DNA of 46,085 bases from an uncultured Flavobacteriales bacterium (GCA_905479115.1 CAJQLF010000041.1:1-46085); one strand, 5' to 3'. Shown: positions 35,078-44,361, counted from the first letter of the stretch. Numbers and translations are program-made. Notes: a model not told the origin generated them from the letters alone.

Positions 35078-35434
35078 ATGAAAAAAGCATTTACCCTACC
35101 AAGCTGCAAGACCTGTGTTCGAATTTTTGATGAGCTGAAGCCAGCAGAACAGGGCTGCGAGGTGGTGGATATCAAGGCCGAGGGTATTTCTGCGGTGGAT
35201 CTGGATCAAATGAAGGTCCATGCAGGCTCCTATGAGGCTCTGTTTTCACGCAGGGCCATGAAATTCCGTTCCATGGGACTGGCGGATCAATCATTGACCG
35301 AAGCCGATTACCGACGCTTGATCTTGGAAGAATACACGTTCTTGAAGCGACCGGTGTTCTTGTTTGATGACTCGGTTTGTGCGGGGTCCGCCAAGGCTTC
35401 CGTGGAAGCTGCACGCAAAGCGCTCCAAAAGTAA
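35078..35434 (+). CDS. ArsC/Spx family thioredoxin-fold protein
   Basis: 118 residues from the ATG at 35078 (MKKAFTLPSCKTCVRIF). Starting earlier would run into the kinase gene. Thioredoxin-like fold with Cys10 and Cys13 in a CxxC; ArsC arsenate reductases use the first Cys. A later conserved-looking stretch is KRPVFLFDDSVCAG, where cis-Pro follows Arg. This type is often labelled arsenate reductase-like in Bacteroidota, but no ars genes are near, so a reductase or regulatory role is open. It lies 14 bases after the kinase and 13 bases before the permease gene. Confidence 0.82.
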   Translation: MKKAFTLPSCKTCVRIFDELKPAEQGCEVVDIKAEGISAVDLDQMKVHAGSYEALFSRRAMKFRSMGLADQSLTEADYRRLILEEYTFLKRPVFLFDDSVCAGSAKASVEAARKALQK

Positions 35435-35447
35435 TCTGAACCGCATC

Positions 35448-36371
35448 ATGGCAAGGTTTCTGGCCCATCTGGCCCTCTTGATTGTTGCCCTTGTGTATGG
35501 GGGAAATTATTTAGTCGCGAAGGGGCTGATGCCCAATTTGATTGGACCGAGCGGTTTCATTGTGCTCCGTGTGCTGGGAGGCGGGGGCTTGTTTTGGTTG
35601 GTGCGGGCTGTTATCCGATACCAGCGAGGCACATGGGAGCGCATCGACCGTTCTGATGTTTGGCGATTATTCGCTTGCGGTACCACCGGTGTTGCAGCCA
35701 ATCAGTTGTTGTTTTTCAACGGATTGAATGTGACCAGCCCGGTGAATGCGTCCTTGATCATGACCATCAACCCTGTGCTGGTTTTGCTGATTTCGGCGGC
35801 CATGCTCGGCACCAAAATCACAGGCCGTAAGATGCTGGGAATAGCCATTGGCGGCGCAGGAGCGGTAGCACTTTTAATCCTTGGCGCGCAGCAAACCAAC
35901 GTTCACGCTTCATGGCAAGGCGACCTCATGATATTGATCAATGCTACGAGCTACGGATTTTACCTCGTTCTGGTTAAGCCCTTGATGGTAAAATATAAAC
36001 CGCTGACGGTCATCTCGTGGGTGTTTTTGTTTGGAGCGCTTTGGGTGTTGCCCATCGGAGCTCAGCAGGCTTGGGCCATTGATTGGGCTGCGTTTGAGCC
36101 CCAGCATTGGCAGGGACTGGCGTATGTAGTGCTGGCTACGACATTCATGGTGTACCTCCTCAATATTTTTGCGCTGCGGCATGTGCAACCAACGGTGGTG
36201 AGCATCTACATCTATTTGCAGCCGCTTCTGGCCACGGGGTTTTCGTGGTGGCTGAGTCAAACGGGCGGGGTAGATTACACAGCGGATTTGGGTTGGTGGA
36301 CTGCGGCATGTGCTGCAGCGATTTTTGCTGGCGTGGCTTTGGTCAGTTTACCAGTGCGACGTGCAAAGTGA
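35448..36371 (+). CDS. DMT superfamily (EamA) permease
   Basis: 307 residues from the ATG at 35448 (MARFLAHLALLIVALVYGGN). An earlier start at 35364 would overlap the ArsC-like gene by 71 bases. Ten membrane segments in two EamA halves: YGGNYLVAKGLMPNLIGPSG in the first, ATSYGFYLVLVKPLMVKYKP at the start of the second, and VQPTVVSIYIYLQPLLATGF near the end. Substrate unknown. Not closely similar to the DMT protein at 7.3 kb. It precedes haaO by 24 bases, which hints at a metabolite exporter in that unit. Confidence 0.88.
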   Translation: MARFLAHLALLIVALVYGGNYLVAKGLMPNLIGPSGFIVLRVLGGGGLFWLVRAVIRYQRGTWERIDRSDVWRLFACGTTGVAANQLLFFNGLNVTSPVNASLIMTINPVLVLLISAAMLGTKITGRKMLGIAIGGAGAVALLILGAQQTNVHASWQGDLMILINATSYGFYLVLVKPLMVKYKPLTVISWVFLFGALWVLPIGAQQAWAIDWAAFEPQHWQGLAYVVLATTFMVYLLNIFALRHVQPTVVSIYIYLQPLLATGFSWWLSQTGGVDYTADLGWWTAACAAAIFAGVALVSLPVRRAK

Positions 36372-36395
36372 GGTGAGATTTCTTAATTTCACCTC

Positions 36396-36929
36396 ATGCC
36401 AATAGCCAAGCCATTCAATCTAACCCAATGGATCGAAGACCATCGGGACTTGCTCAAGCCGCCCGTAGGCAATAAAAACCTGTACGTTGAAAGTGGAGAC
36501 TACATTGTGATGATCGTCGCTGGGCCAAATGCCCGCAAGGATTACCATTACAACGAAACGGAAGAATTGTTTTACCAGCTTGAAGGTCATATCACGGTCA
36601 GAATCCAAGAGGACGGACAACCTGTCGACATGAAATTGGGCCCAGGTGATATGTACCTGCATCCGGCCAAAGTGCCCCACAGCCCCATGCGCGAGGAAGG
36701 GTCGTTGGGATTGGTGATTGAATGCAAGCGATCAGGAACAGATGCCAAAGACGGACTGCTCTGGTTTTGCGACGCCTGCAACCATCCATTGCATTCCACC
36801 TACTTTAAGCTCGAGAACATCGAAAAAGACTTTTTACCCCGCTTCCGGGAGTTTTACGGGAGCGCAGATTTGCGCACGTGCTCGTCCTGTGGTGAGGTCA
36901 TGGGGACCGATCCGAGGTTCGTAGACTGA
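36396..36929 (+). CDS. 3-hydroxyanthranilate 3,4-dioxygenase
   Basis: 177 residues. It opens the ring of 3-hydroxyanthranilate to aminocarboxymuconate semialdehyde, the precursor of quinolinate and NAD. Cupin fold with the catalytic iron ligands His51, Glu57 and His95 (KDYHYNETEELFYQLEG; HPAKVPHSP) and a C-terminal structural iron site Cys125, Cys128, Cys162 and Cys165 (CDAC and CSSC). These numbers coincide with those I recall for the Cupriavidus metallidurans enzyme. It works downstream of kynureninase (23.5 kb). Common symbols are nbaC or haaO. Confidence 0.96.
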   Translation: MPIAKPFNLTQWIEDHRDLLKPPVGNKNLYVESGDYIVMIVAGPNARKDYHYNETEELFYQLEGHITVRIQEDGQPVDMKLGPGDMYLHPAKVPHSPMREEGSLGLVIECKRSGTDAKDGLLWFCDACNHPLHSTYFKLENIEKDFLPRFREFYGSADLRTCSSCGEVMGTDPRFVD

Positions 36930-37013
36930 TGCACTGTATTCTTGATGGAGCAACCCATTGGGGAGCGCAGCGGTTTGCCCTTTAGAGGGTGAAAATTCAA
37001 ACAGAAGCAACCA

Positions 37014-39275
37014 ATGCACATGACACACTACTTTCCATGGACTCTTGCCTTGCTATTGATGGCTTTGGGTCCCATTTCATCGCGCGCACAGGAGTGTTCT
37101 GATATCCAATTTTTTGTAGTCAATCAAGCCGGAGAGAATTGGCCGGTGCTTGATGTGAATTATCTGATTTCTAACGAGGAGGGGATGCCAACAGCAGATG
37201 GGACATGGGAGGTCACACCAAACGGATTGACGGCTGATTTCTGCCTGTCTGTGGGATGTTATTCTATCGCTCTGAGCGGAGAAGCGGTCAATGGAGAGAC
37301 CATAGGATTGGAGTTATTCCAGTCAGATTTTATCCAAATCTTGGAATTAAATCAGACAGAAGGAGGCATTTGGCAAGCATCTTTCTGCGTCGAGCAGCCG
37401 ATGGAGTTTAACTGTCCAGAAGCCATAGGTTTTTCTGAAGGAGAAGGATGCGCATGGGCTTTTGAGATCGGTAGCTTTCAAGAAGGAGAGGAAGTGTTGT
37501 GGGATTTTGGGGATGGAACCCAGTCCATCTGGGGCGGTCATTTTATTACACATGAATTTGAGGAATCGGGGACGTACGAAATAACCGCTTTTTTCACGTC
37601 GTATGATTGTCCCATGGGAGTCAATTTGAGCACCGTTGTACAAGTGGTTGGGTGCGGAGAAACCGAGTGCTCATTGGAAATGGAGGTATCGAGTGCAGAT
37701 GGCATGTTGTTCACGTTCTCCATCCCGGAGCAACCTGAAGGCGCAATCATCGAATGGTACGTCGACGGTCAGGTGGTTCCGCCCACCAGCGAGAACGGCT
37801 TGACCTTTGAAGCGGGATTTGATTTCAATCCATACTGGAGCGTCTGCGTGGAGGTCTTTACGGATGCCTGCCCTGAAGGGATGGAGGCGTGCTATACCAA
37901 CCTCGAAAGCAGCGATTGCCCTGACCCCGAAATGATGGAGGTGGAATACATGGGAGGCTGCTATGCTTTGTTCTGGCTGTCTGATCCGAATGTTTGGGAG
38001 ATTGGATGGTCGGTGAACGGGGTATTGATTGAATGGACCACCGGAATTTTTTTCGATTACACATTCCCAAGTGACGGCGTTTACTCTGTGACGGCAGAAT
38101 TCTATTCGGCAACTTGTCAAGGCGAACTTTACGAGTGGGAAATCAACATCGAGGGTTGCGGTGAAGAGGAATGTCCGCTGGATTTGGTTTGGGATGAAAT
38201 CGAGTGCAATCAGTTTTTTCTTGAAGCCATTGATCAGCCGGAAGATGCCACGCTGTTTTGGACATTGGATGGGGAGCCCTACGATTATGGATACGCAGAA
38301 ATGATGTTCACCTTTGAAGAGGATGGCTGTCACACCTTCGGGGTGGGATACGAAACGCCATCTTGCCCGATGGGCGCTTTTGAAGAATTGGAAATTTGTT
38401 CGGATTGCACATGGACCGAATGTGATGTGACCATCGACTATGAGGAATTAGCGGATGGGATTTATTTGTTTTCGGCCGTCACTTCCAATGGTGAATTGTT
38501 CGAGGGTGAAGTCAACTGGTGGACCGGTGGATCCAATGTGGGAGAAGGCAATCCGTTTGCGTGGACATGGGATGTGTTGGAGCCAATGGAGGTTGGCATG
38601 TGCATTGGATACGGCAGTTGGCAAGATTGCCCGGGAGGAGAGACGTGCATTGAGCTTGAAACTCCGGAGATGACCTGTGAGGAAATCCAGTTAATCCTCG
38701 ACGGAGAATGGACAGCCGAGGTTGATTGGGCCTTCGAATTGGGATTCGAAGCAGTCATTGATGGATTCGAAATTGCCGGTTGGTCGTTCGACTCCGATTG
38801 GTCTGCAGATGGTGTGATTTCGGACACCCTCATTCTGTGCGTACCACCCGCCTGTTTCGATGTGTTTTGGGGGTGGGATGCAGCGGCTGTTGATGTGGAA
38901 TCTTTGCTCATCAGCGTGCTCGTTGCAGGGATGGATCCCATTGTGTTGTTCGACTGGTTCGAGCCGTACGCGGACGTCGACTTTGGCTTGTTGCCCGATT
39001 GTTTTGACGCTGTGTCTGTGGCTGAGAACCCACTTCAAGGAGCTCGCGTTTGGCCCAATCCAGCGGGGGAGTCTATTCAGTGGACCCTTCCCCATTCGGA
39101 TGAAGCGTGCGAGCTCACCGTGTATACCCTGGATGGCCGCATTCTTCTTACGGATCAATTATTCGGTAGTTCGGGTCGATTGGACGTGTCGGACTGGTCG
39201 AATGGATGGTACGTTCTGTCTTGGGAAACTTCCGGTATGGCTCCGATGATGCAGAGAATCTTTGTTGTGCATTGA
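37014..39275 (+). CDS. Acidic, Trp- and Cys-rich T9SS type A protein with PKD-like repeats
   Basis: 753 residues. Signal peptide ending SSRAQ; starts MHMTHYF, with ATG codons at 37014 and 37020. The body is strongly acidic, with many Trp and paired Cys. One clear PKD motif, VLWDFGDGTQSIWGG, lies near residue 162. A recurring module boundary is seen: GCGETECSLEM, GCGEEECPLDL, CTWTECDVTI. The C-terminal about 80 residues are a type A T9SS domain (RVWPNPAGESIQWTL, LTVYTLDGRILL, NGWYVLSWETSG). Probably a surface-attached binding protein; no catalytic motif seen. Low pI fits a marine or saline habitat. Confidence 0.82.
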   Translation: MHMTHYFPWTLALLLMALGPISSRAQECSDIQFFVVNQAGENWPVLDVNYLISNEEGMPTADGTWEVTPNGLTADFCLSVGCYSIALSGEAVNGETIGLELFQSDFIQILELNQTEGGIWQASFCVEQPMEFNCPEAIGFSEGEGCAWAFEIGSFQEGEEVLWDFGDGTQSIWGGHFITHEFEESGTYEITAFFTSYDCPMGVNLSTVVQVVGCGETECSLEMEVSSADGMLFTFSIPEQPEGAIIEWYVDGQVVPPTSENGLTFEAGFDFNPYWSVCVEVFTDACPEGMEACYTNLESSDCPDPEMMEVEYMGGCYALFWLSDPNVWEIGWSVNGVLIEWTTGIFFDYTFPSDGVYSVTAEFYSATCQGELYEWEINIEGCGEEECPLDLVWDEIECNQFFLEAIDQPEDATLFWTLDGEPYDYGYAEMMFTFEEDGCHTFGVGYETPSCPMGAFEELEICSDCTWTECDVTIDYEELADGIYLFSAVTSNGELFEGEVNWWTGGSNVGEGNPFAWTWDVLEPMEVGMCIGYGSWQDCPGGETCIELETPEMTCEEIQLILDGEWTAEVDWAFELGFEAVIDGFEIAGWSFDSDWSADGVISDTLILCVPPACFDVFWGWDAAAVDVESLLISVLVAGMDPIVLFDWFEPYADVDFGLLPDCFDAVSVAENPLQGARVWPNPAGESIQWTLPHSDEACELTVYTLDGRILLTDQLFGSSGRLDVSDWSNGWYVLSWETSGMAPMMQRIFVVH

Positions 39276-39369
39276 GCGCATCGAAGAGCCATCTCTCACG
39301 TCAATAACCCGGTGGAAAAGCCACCGTCAACAGCTCTGAGACGATTGCGTTCTGTGGTTTGTCATGCCT

Positions 39370-39401
39370 TAACTTCGCAGACGCAACCCCCTATGGGTTG
39401 C
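39370..39401 (+). promoter_or_regulatory. Promoter-like box and leader hairpin upstream of the GT117 gene
   Basis: TAACTTCG (39370-39377) is one mismatch from TAnnTTTG; ATTG (39344-39347) lies 22 nt upstream. A perfect 7-bp hairpin GCAACCC-CCTAT-GGGTTGC (39383-39401) occupies the whole predicted leader and ends 4 nt before the ATG at 39406. Confidence 0.45.
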
Positions 39402-39405
39402 ATTT

Positions 39406-42400
39406 ATGAGAATGACGTATCAAAAATTAAACAACGGAGTTGGATGGTCTGTGTGGGCGCTCGCAACCGTTGTATTTCTATCGACGATTGAACCAACGGC
39501 TAGTTTTTGGGACTGTGGCGAGTTTATAGCCTCCGCCTACAAACTGGAAGTAGGCCACCCTCCGGGAGCTCCTTTCTTTATGCTGCTGGCGCGGTTCCTG
39601 ATGATTTTTAGCACACCAGAGACAGCGGCCGTCAGTGCCAATGCACTTTCCGCGTTGAGCAGCTCCTTCACGATTCTATTTTTGTTCTGGAGTGTGACCC
39701 ATTTGGCCAAAAAACTCATCCAACGCGAATCAGAGCCTTTGAGTGTGGCAGAAACTTGGGCCGTATTGGGATCAGGTGCAGTTGGTGCTTTGGTCTACAC
39801 CTTCAGCGACAGCTTTTGGTTTTCGGCAGTAGAAGGCGAGGTATATGCGCTGTCCTCTCTGTTCACAGCGCTGGTGTTTTGGGTGATTTTGAAGTGGGAA
39901 AAAGTTGCCGATGAACCGGGGCATCTGCGTTGGATATTGGTCATTGCGTACTTGATGGGATTGTCCATTGGAGTGCACCTATTGAATCTATTGGCAATTC
40001 CAGCGATTGCTTTGGTGTATTACTTCAAGAAATACCCTTTCTCTTGGAAAGGATTGGCGGTGACCGCGCTGGTAGCGGTGGCCTTGCTGATGTTTGTGCA
40101 GGAGGGATTGATCAAAGGCGTCGTGAATTTGGCGGGCCGTTTTGAATTGATGTTTGTGAACGACTTTGGGATGGGCTTCAATTCCGGTGTTTTGGTGTAT
40201 GCCTTGGTACTCATCGCTTTTTTGACAGCGGCCATTTGGTTCACTCACCAAAAGGGATGGTGGGCAACGAACACCTTGGTATTGGGGATGACGATGGTGC
40301 TGATTGGGTACTCGACATTCGCTGTGATTGTCATCCGAAGTGCCGCAAATCCGCCAATGGATGAGAACAATCCCGAAGACCTTTTCTCGCTGCTTTCGTA
40401 TTTGAACCGGGAGCAATATGGCGATCGACCGCTGGCTTCAGGTCAGTATTGGGGCAGTCCTGTGGACCCCGGGAATTCATATAAAGACGGAAGTCCACGC
40501 TACGTGAAGAGTTTTAGCATCATAGAAGACAAGGGAAGAGATGTCCGAGTCAAGTCGTTCCGGACCGAAGGAGGAGCGCAGTCTTGGATGGAGGAAAACG
40601 GGACCAAACGTATGCGGATTCAGGAGGAATACGTTGACAGCGGTGAAAAGCGGGGAAGTGTGCCCAATTATGACCCGCGATTTACGATGCTTTTTCCAAG
40701 GATGTACTCCGGCACACCCAATCACATTGAGGCGTATAAGAGCTGGAGTAACTACAAGGGCTACAATGAGTCGACGGGGTTTCAAAGCCCAATGTCGAAT
40801 GCGTTGATGACCAAAGCTGGCTTTGAACAGCACGTGGCTGAGGTGTACCTCAATGGGTCTATGTCCAAGCAGGACTTGACTCGGGCGATGAATGGCTTGT
40901 TTCGATTATACAACCGAAGATTCGAGGATAATTTTGAAGTGGCTTCACCCAATGAAATTTTAGTTCGCGATGCTCAAACGGGGAGCATGCAGCGTGCACC
41001 ATTGGATTCGCCGGGCATGGCAGGCACATTGGCGCAATTCATTGTAAACGACCTCGAATCAGGACTGACCAGAGGGAGGGGGTATGTTGAACGGTTGGAA
41101 GGCCAGCGGGACCAAATCGAATCGCAGATGCGAATGGTGTCACGACGGGCGAATCAAACGGGCTCGCAAGAAGATGCTCAGGCTGCTCGTCAACTGCAGG
41201 GAATGCTGGACCGTGTTCAGGCGGATCTCAAACCGAGCATGGCCGAGAACCTTCGTTTTTTCAAGGATTATCAAATAGGCTGGATGTATTTCCGCTATTT
41301 CCTTTGGAATTTTGCAGGACGTCAGGACGACACTCAAGGCAACGGTGACTTTTTGGATGGCAACTGGCTCAGTGGACTGAGTATGATCGACGCCGAGCGG
41401 CTCGGGAACCAAGATCGACTGTCTGAGGTGCAAAGAGAAAACAAGGGCTTCAATCGGTTTTATTACCTGCCGCTGCTGCTCGGTATCATTGGCTTGCTCT
41501 TTCAAGCATTCCGAGATCCGCGTCAGTTCCTGGTGGTTTCGGCCTTGTTCATTTTGACTGGGCTAGCAATTGTGGTTTACTTAAATCAATACCCTTTCCA
41601 ACCGAGGGAGCGGGATTACGCATTTGTCGGTTCATTTTACGCCTATGCTATGTGGATTGGATTGGGGGTTTGTGCGCTGTTTGAATTTGCTCGAAGCATG
41701 ACCGTCAAAACAGCAGCCCAGGTTATCGGCTCCGCTGCAGCAGCGGGCATTGTCCTTTACGCCATGGAATTGGCTTCGGGAGGCAACCACGCGATGAGCT
41801 ACAGCCTGTTGTTTATGACGGCGGTAGCGGCGGGTCTGGTCGGATTGGCACTGGTGCTACAAAAGACTTCCATGAAGGAGACCTTGCGAGCACAGGTGAT
41901 GCTGGTTCTTTCGCTATCTGTTCCTGCATTAATGGCGAGTGAAGGGTGGGATGATCACAGCCGGGCGCATCGCCGCACGGGAGTCGATTTTGCGAAGAAC
42001 TACTTGGACTCATTGGAACCGAATGCCATCTTGTTTACCAACGGAGACAACGACACGTTCCCGCTCTGGTACGTTCAAGAGGTCGAGGGGTACCGGACAG
42101 ATGTTCGAATTTGCAATTTGAGTTTGCTCAATACCGACTGGTACATCGATCAAATGAAACGGCAAGCGTACGAAAGCGCACCACTCCCGATAGCCATGGA
42201 AGAGGAAAGTTACCGCCAAGGGACCCGTGACTTGGTGGTTTTGGACAACCCGAAAGATCCGATGAATCCTTACATGGACTTGGCTGTAGCGATGGAGTAT
42301 GCGCTAGATGACAAGAACATGCGGGAGTTTGGTGGGGGGAAGAAATACGCTGTGATTCCATCAAATAGTTTCAGAATCCCGGCTGACAGCGCGCAGTTGG

Positions 42401-43299
42401 TGAACTTTGGCGTTCTGGATGCAGAAGAAATGGCAAATCGCGTTTCTTCCATTGATTTCACGTTATCGGGATCCAATGGATCGCCTAAATCCTACATCCT
42501 GAAAAATCAGTTGGCGGTGTTGGATATGATTTACAACAACCGATGGGAACGTCCGATTTATTTTGCTGTAACCACCGGTCCAGACAGCTACATGGGGCTG
42601 CAAGAATACTTCCGGTTGGAAGGTCTGGCTTACCGGTTGGTGCCCATCAAATATCCCCCCAATCCCAACCCCAATGCTTTTGGCGGAGTGTCCAGTGACA
42701 AGATGTACGACAACGTGGTCAACAAGTGGTCATGGGGTGGAATGGATAATGTTGAAGATGGGATTTACATGGACGAAAATAACCGCAGGATGGTGACCAA
42801 TTTCCGCCTGCAGATGGCCATTCTCGCTGAACAATTGCTCTCTGAAAACGATGCCAATCGCGCGTTGGATATTTGCGAGATGGTCATGGTGAAAATGCCA
42901 GAAGAGAATGTGCCATTGAATCGTGTTTTGATGACTGTTCAAGCGACCCTTATGGAAATCGCGGCTTCGGATTCTATTCCGGGCGAGCAGTTTTATGAAC
43001 TGTCCGATGAACGCCGTGCCCAGGCGCGAGAACTAGCAAAGACATTGACACGTCAACTGTTCGATATCCAGACGGAGGATTTGACCTATTACTATTCGTT
43101 AGACCCTATGCGGTTCTCAGCAGTTTCTCAGGAGCGTCGCATCGCGCAGCAAGTTGCTCAAGTGATGATTCAAACGGCTTCTTTGTATTTGCCTGAAGAT
43201 TCACTGGCCAGCGAACTAACCCGCAAAATGGAAGAGATTGAAGCTATGATGGCGGAGGAACAGGTGCGCATTTCAAACTTGGGATCGTTTAACTTTTGA
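39406..43299 (+). CDS. DUF2723 / glycosyltransferase family 117-type membrane protein
   Basis: 1297 residues, long for the family. The N-terminal membrane region (about 1-320) holds the hallmark FWDCGEFIASAYKLEVGHPP, with the acidic residues expected of GT-C type transferases. It is followed by a large charged loop (about 330-630), a second membrane block (about 685-850), the soluble motif LDSLEPNAILFTNGDNDTFP and a helical C-terminus. The human relative TMEM260 is a protein O-mannosyltransferase, so O-glycosylation of exported proteins is a plausible role. The stop overlaps the purN start. Confidence 0.88.
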   Translation: MRMTYQKLNNGVGWSVWALATVVFLSTIEPTASFWDCGEFIASAYKLEVGHPPGAPFFMLLARFLMIFSTPETAAVSANALSALSSSFTILFLFWSVTHLAKKLIQRESEPLSVAETWAVLGSGAVGALVYTFSDSFWFSAVEGEVYALSSLFTALVFWVILKWEKVADEPGHLRWILVIAYLMGLSIGVHLLNLLAIPAIALVYYFKKYPFSWKGLAVTALVAVALLMFVQEGLIKGVVNLAGRFELMFVNDFGMGFNSGVLVYALVLIAFLTAAIWFTHQKGWWATNTLVLGMTMVLIGYSTFAVIVIRSAANPPMDENNPEDLFSLLSYLNREQYGDRPLASGQYWGSPVDPGNSYKDGSPRYVKSFSIIEDKGRDVRVKSFRTEGGAQSWMEENGTKRMRIQEEYVDSGEKRGSVPNYDPRFTMLFPRMYSGTPNHIEAYKSWSNYKGYNESTGFQSPMSNALMTKAGFEQHVAEVYLNGSMSKQDLTRAMNGLFRLYNRRFEDNFEVASPNEILVRDAQTGSMQRAPLDSPGMAGTLAQFIVNDLESGLTRGRGYVERLEGQRDQIESQMRMVSRRANQTGSQEDAQAARQLQGMLDRVQADLKPSMAENLRFFKDYQIGWMYFRYFLWNFAGRQDDTQGNGDFLDGNWLSGLSMIDAERLGNQDRLSEVQRENKGFNRFYYLPLLLGIIGLLFQAFRDPRQFLVVSALFILTGLAIVVYLNQYPFQPRERDYAFVGSFYAYAMWIGLGVCALFEFARSMTVKTAAQVIGSAAAAGIVLYAMELASGGNHAMSYSLLFMTAVAAGLVGLALVLQKTSMKETLRAQVMLVLSLSVPALMASEGWDDHSRAHRRTGVDFAKNYLDSLEPNAILFTNGDNDTFPLWYVQEVEGYRTDVRICNLSLLNTDWYIDQMKRQAYESAPLPIAMEEESYRQGTRDLVVLDNPKDPMNPYMDLAVAMEYALDDKNMREFGGGKKYAVIPSNSFRIPADSAQLVNFGVLDAEEMANRVSSIDFTLSGSNGSPKSYILKNQLAVLDMIYNNRWERPIYFAVTTGPDSYMGLQEYFRLEGLAYRLVPIKYPPNPNPNAFGGVSSDKMYDNVVNKWSWGGMDNVEDGIYMDENNRRMVTNFRLQMAILAEQLLSENDANRALDICEMVMVKMPEENVPLNRVLMTVQATLMEIAASDSIPGEQFYELSDERRAQARELAKTLTRQLFDIQTEDLTYYYSLDPMRFSAVSQERRIAQQVAQVMIQTASLYLPEDSLASELTRKMEEIEAMMAEEQVRISNLGSFNF

Positions 43300-43898
43300 G
43301 ATTGACTAAGCAACGCATTGCAATCTTAGCGTCAGGTTCGGGCTCGAATGCAGAACAAATCATACGCCACTTCATTGATTCGCCATGGGCGGAAGTAGCC
43401 TGGGTGGGGTCGAATGGAGCAGCCAATTCTGCCGGGATCTTCGAGAGAACGAGGACCATGGGAATGGAGACGACGGCCTTTTCACGGCGAGATTTAACGG
43501 AAGGTCGTGTGACGGAAATGTTGGTGGAGGCCGAGATTGATTGGGTTGTGCTCGCAGGTTTTCTGATGCACATTCCAGAATCTATGATTCGGGAATTTCC
43601 TCTGCGCATGGTCAACATTCACCCTTCGCTGTTACCAGATTTTGGTGGGAAAGGGATGTACGGGCTTCATGTGCATCGGGCTGTCCAGGATTCAGGTCGA
43701 ACTGAAACAGGCATGACAGTGCATTATGTAACGGAGGGTTACGATGAAGGAGAGATTGTATTTCAAGCCACATGTCCCATCGAGTCGGGCTTGGAGGCAA
43801 CTGCCATTGCAAAAAAAGTCCAAGAATTGGAACACGCTTATTTTCCGAAAGTCATCGAATCCTTGGTGCGAGAAAGCCTTGTAAATTCTCCCAATTGA
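43296..43898 (+). CDS. purN: Phosphoribosylglycinamide formyltransferase
   Basis: 200 residues. It transfers formyl from 10-formyl-THF to GAR, the third step of purine synthesis. The start is TTG at 43296, overlapping the GT117 stop (TTGA); a TTG two codons later is the alternative. Seen: nucleotide-binding loop ILASGSGSNAEQI, the catalytic Asn107 and His109 in VNIHPSLLPDF, and Asp150 in HYVTEGYDEGEIV (E. coli Asn106, His108, Asp144). The rnhA gene follows after one base. Confidence 0.97.
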   Translation: MRLTKQRIAILASGSGSNAEQIIRHFIDSPWAEVAWVGSNGAANSAGIFERTRTMGMETTAFSRRDLTEGRVTEMLVEAEIDWVVLAGFLMHIPESMIREFPLRMVNIHPSLLPDFGGKGMYGLHVHRAVQDSGRTETGMTVHYVTEGYDEGEIVFQATCPIESGLEATAIAKKVQELEHAYFPKVIESLVRESLVNSPN

Positions 43899-43899
43899 T

Positions 43900-44361
43900 A
43901 TGGCCACCGTAACCGTATATACCGATGGGGGAGCAAGTGGAAATCCAGGGCCTGGAGGCTACGGAGCGCTGATGATGTCTGGAGAGCATCAAAAGGAACT
44001 CAGCGGAGGGTTCCGCCTGACGACGAATAACCGGATGGAACTATTGGCCGTTATCGTCGCTCTTGAGGCATTGAAGCGGCCGGGATTGGAGGTGGCCATT
44101 TACTCGGACTCGAAGTATGTCGTAGATGCCGTCGAGAAGGGTTGGCTGATGAATTGGGAGCGGAAAGGATTCAAGGACAAGAAGAACCCAGATTTATGGC
44201 GCAGGTTCCTGGTCATTTACCGTCAACATCGGGTGAAATTTCACTGGGTGAAGGGCCATGCAGGCAATCCCAACAATGAACGCGCGGATTATTTGGCTGT
44301 TCAGGCTTACCAAACAGGGAGTCTAGGCGTGGATGAAGGCTACGAGTCCTTGAAGGGCTAA
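43900..44361 (+). CDS. rnhA: Ribonuclease HI
   Basis: 153 residues, normal length. It cuts the RNA strand of RNA-DNA hybrids. The catalytic carboxylates are all present: Asp9 (YTDGGASGNPGPGG), Glu47 (NNRMELLAVI), Asp70 (IYSDSKYV) and Asp130 (NNERADYLA), plus the conserved His120 in VKGHAGNPNN. The basic handle region WERKGFKDKKNPDLWRRF is present as in E. coli RNase HI. The start ATG follows the purN stop by one base. Confidence 0.97.
   Translation: MATVTVYTDGGASGNPGPGGYGALMMSGEHQKELSGGFRLTTNNRMELLAVIVALEALKRPGLEVAIYSDSKYVVDAVEKGWLMNWERKGFKDKKNPDLWRRFLVIYRQHRVKFHWVKGHAGNPNNERADYLAVQAYQTGSLGVDEGYESLKG

Noticed and set aside
39330-39349. Hairpin CGGTGG-AAAAG-CCACCG in the preceding gap (39310-39326) as a terminator
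   Set aside because: The stem is short and no T run follows; not enough to call a terminator.
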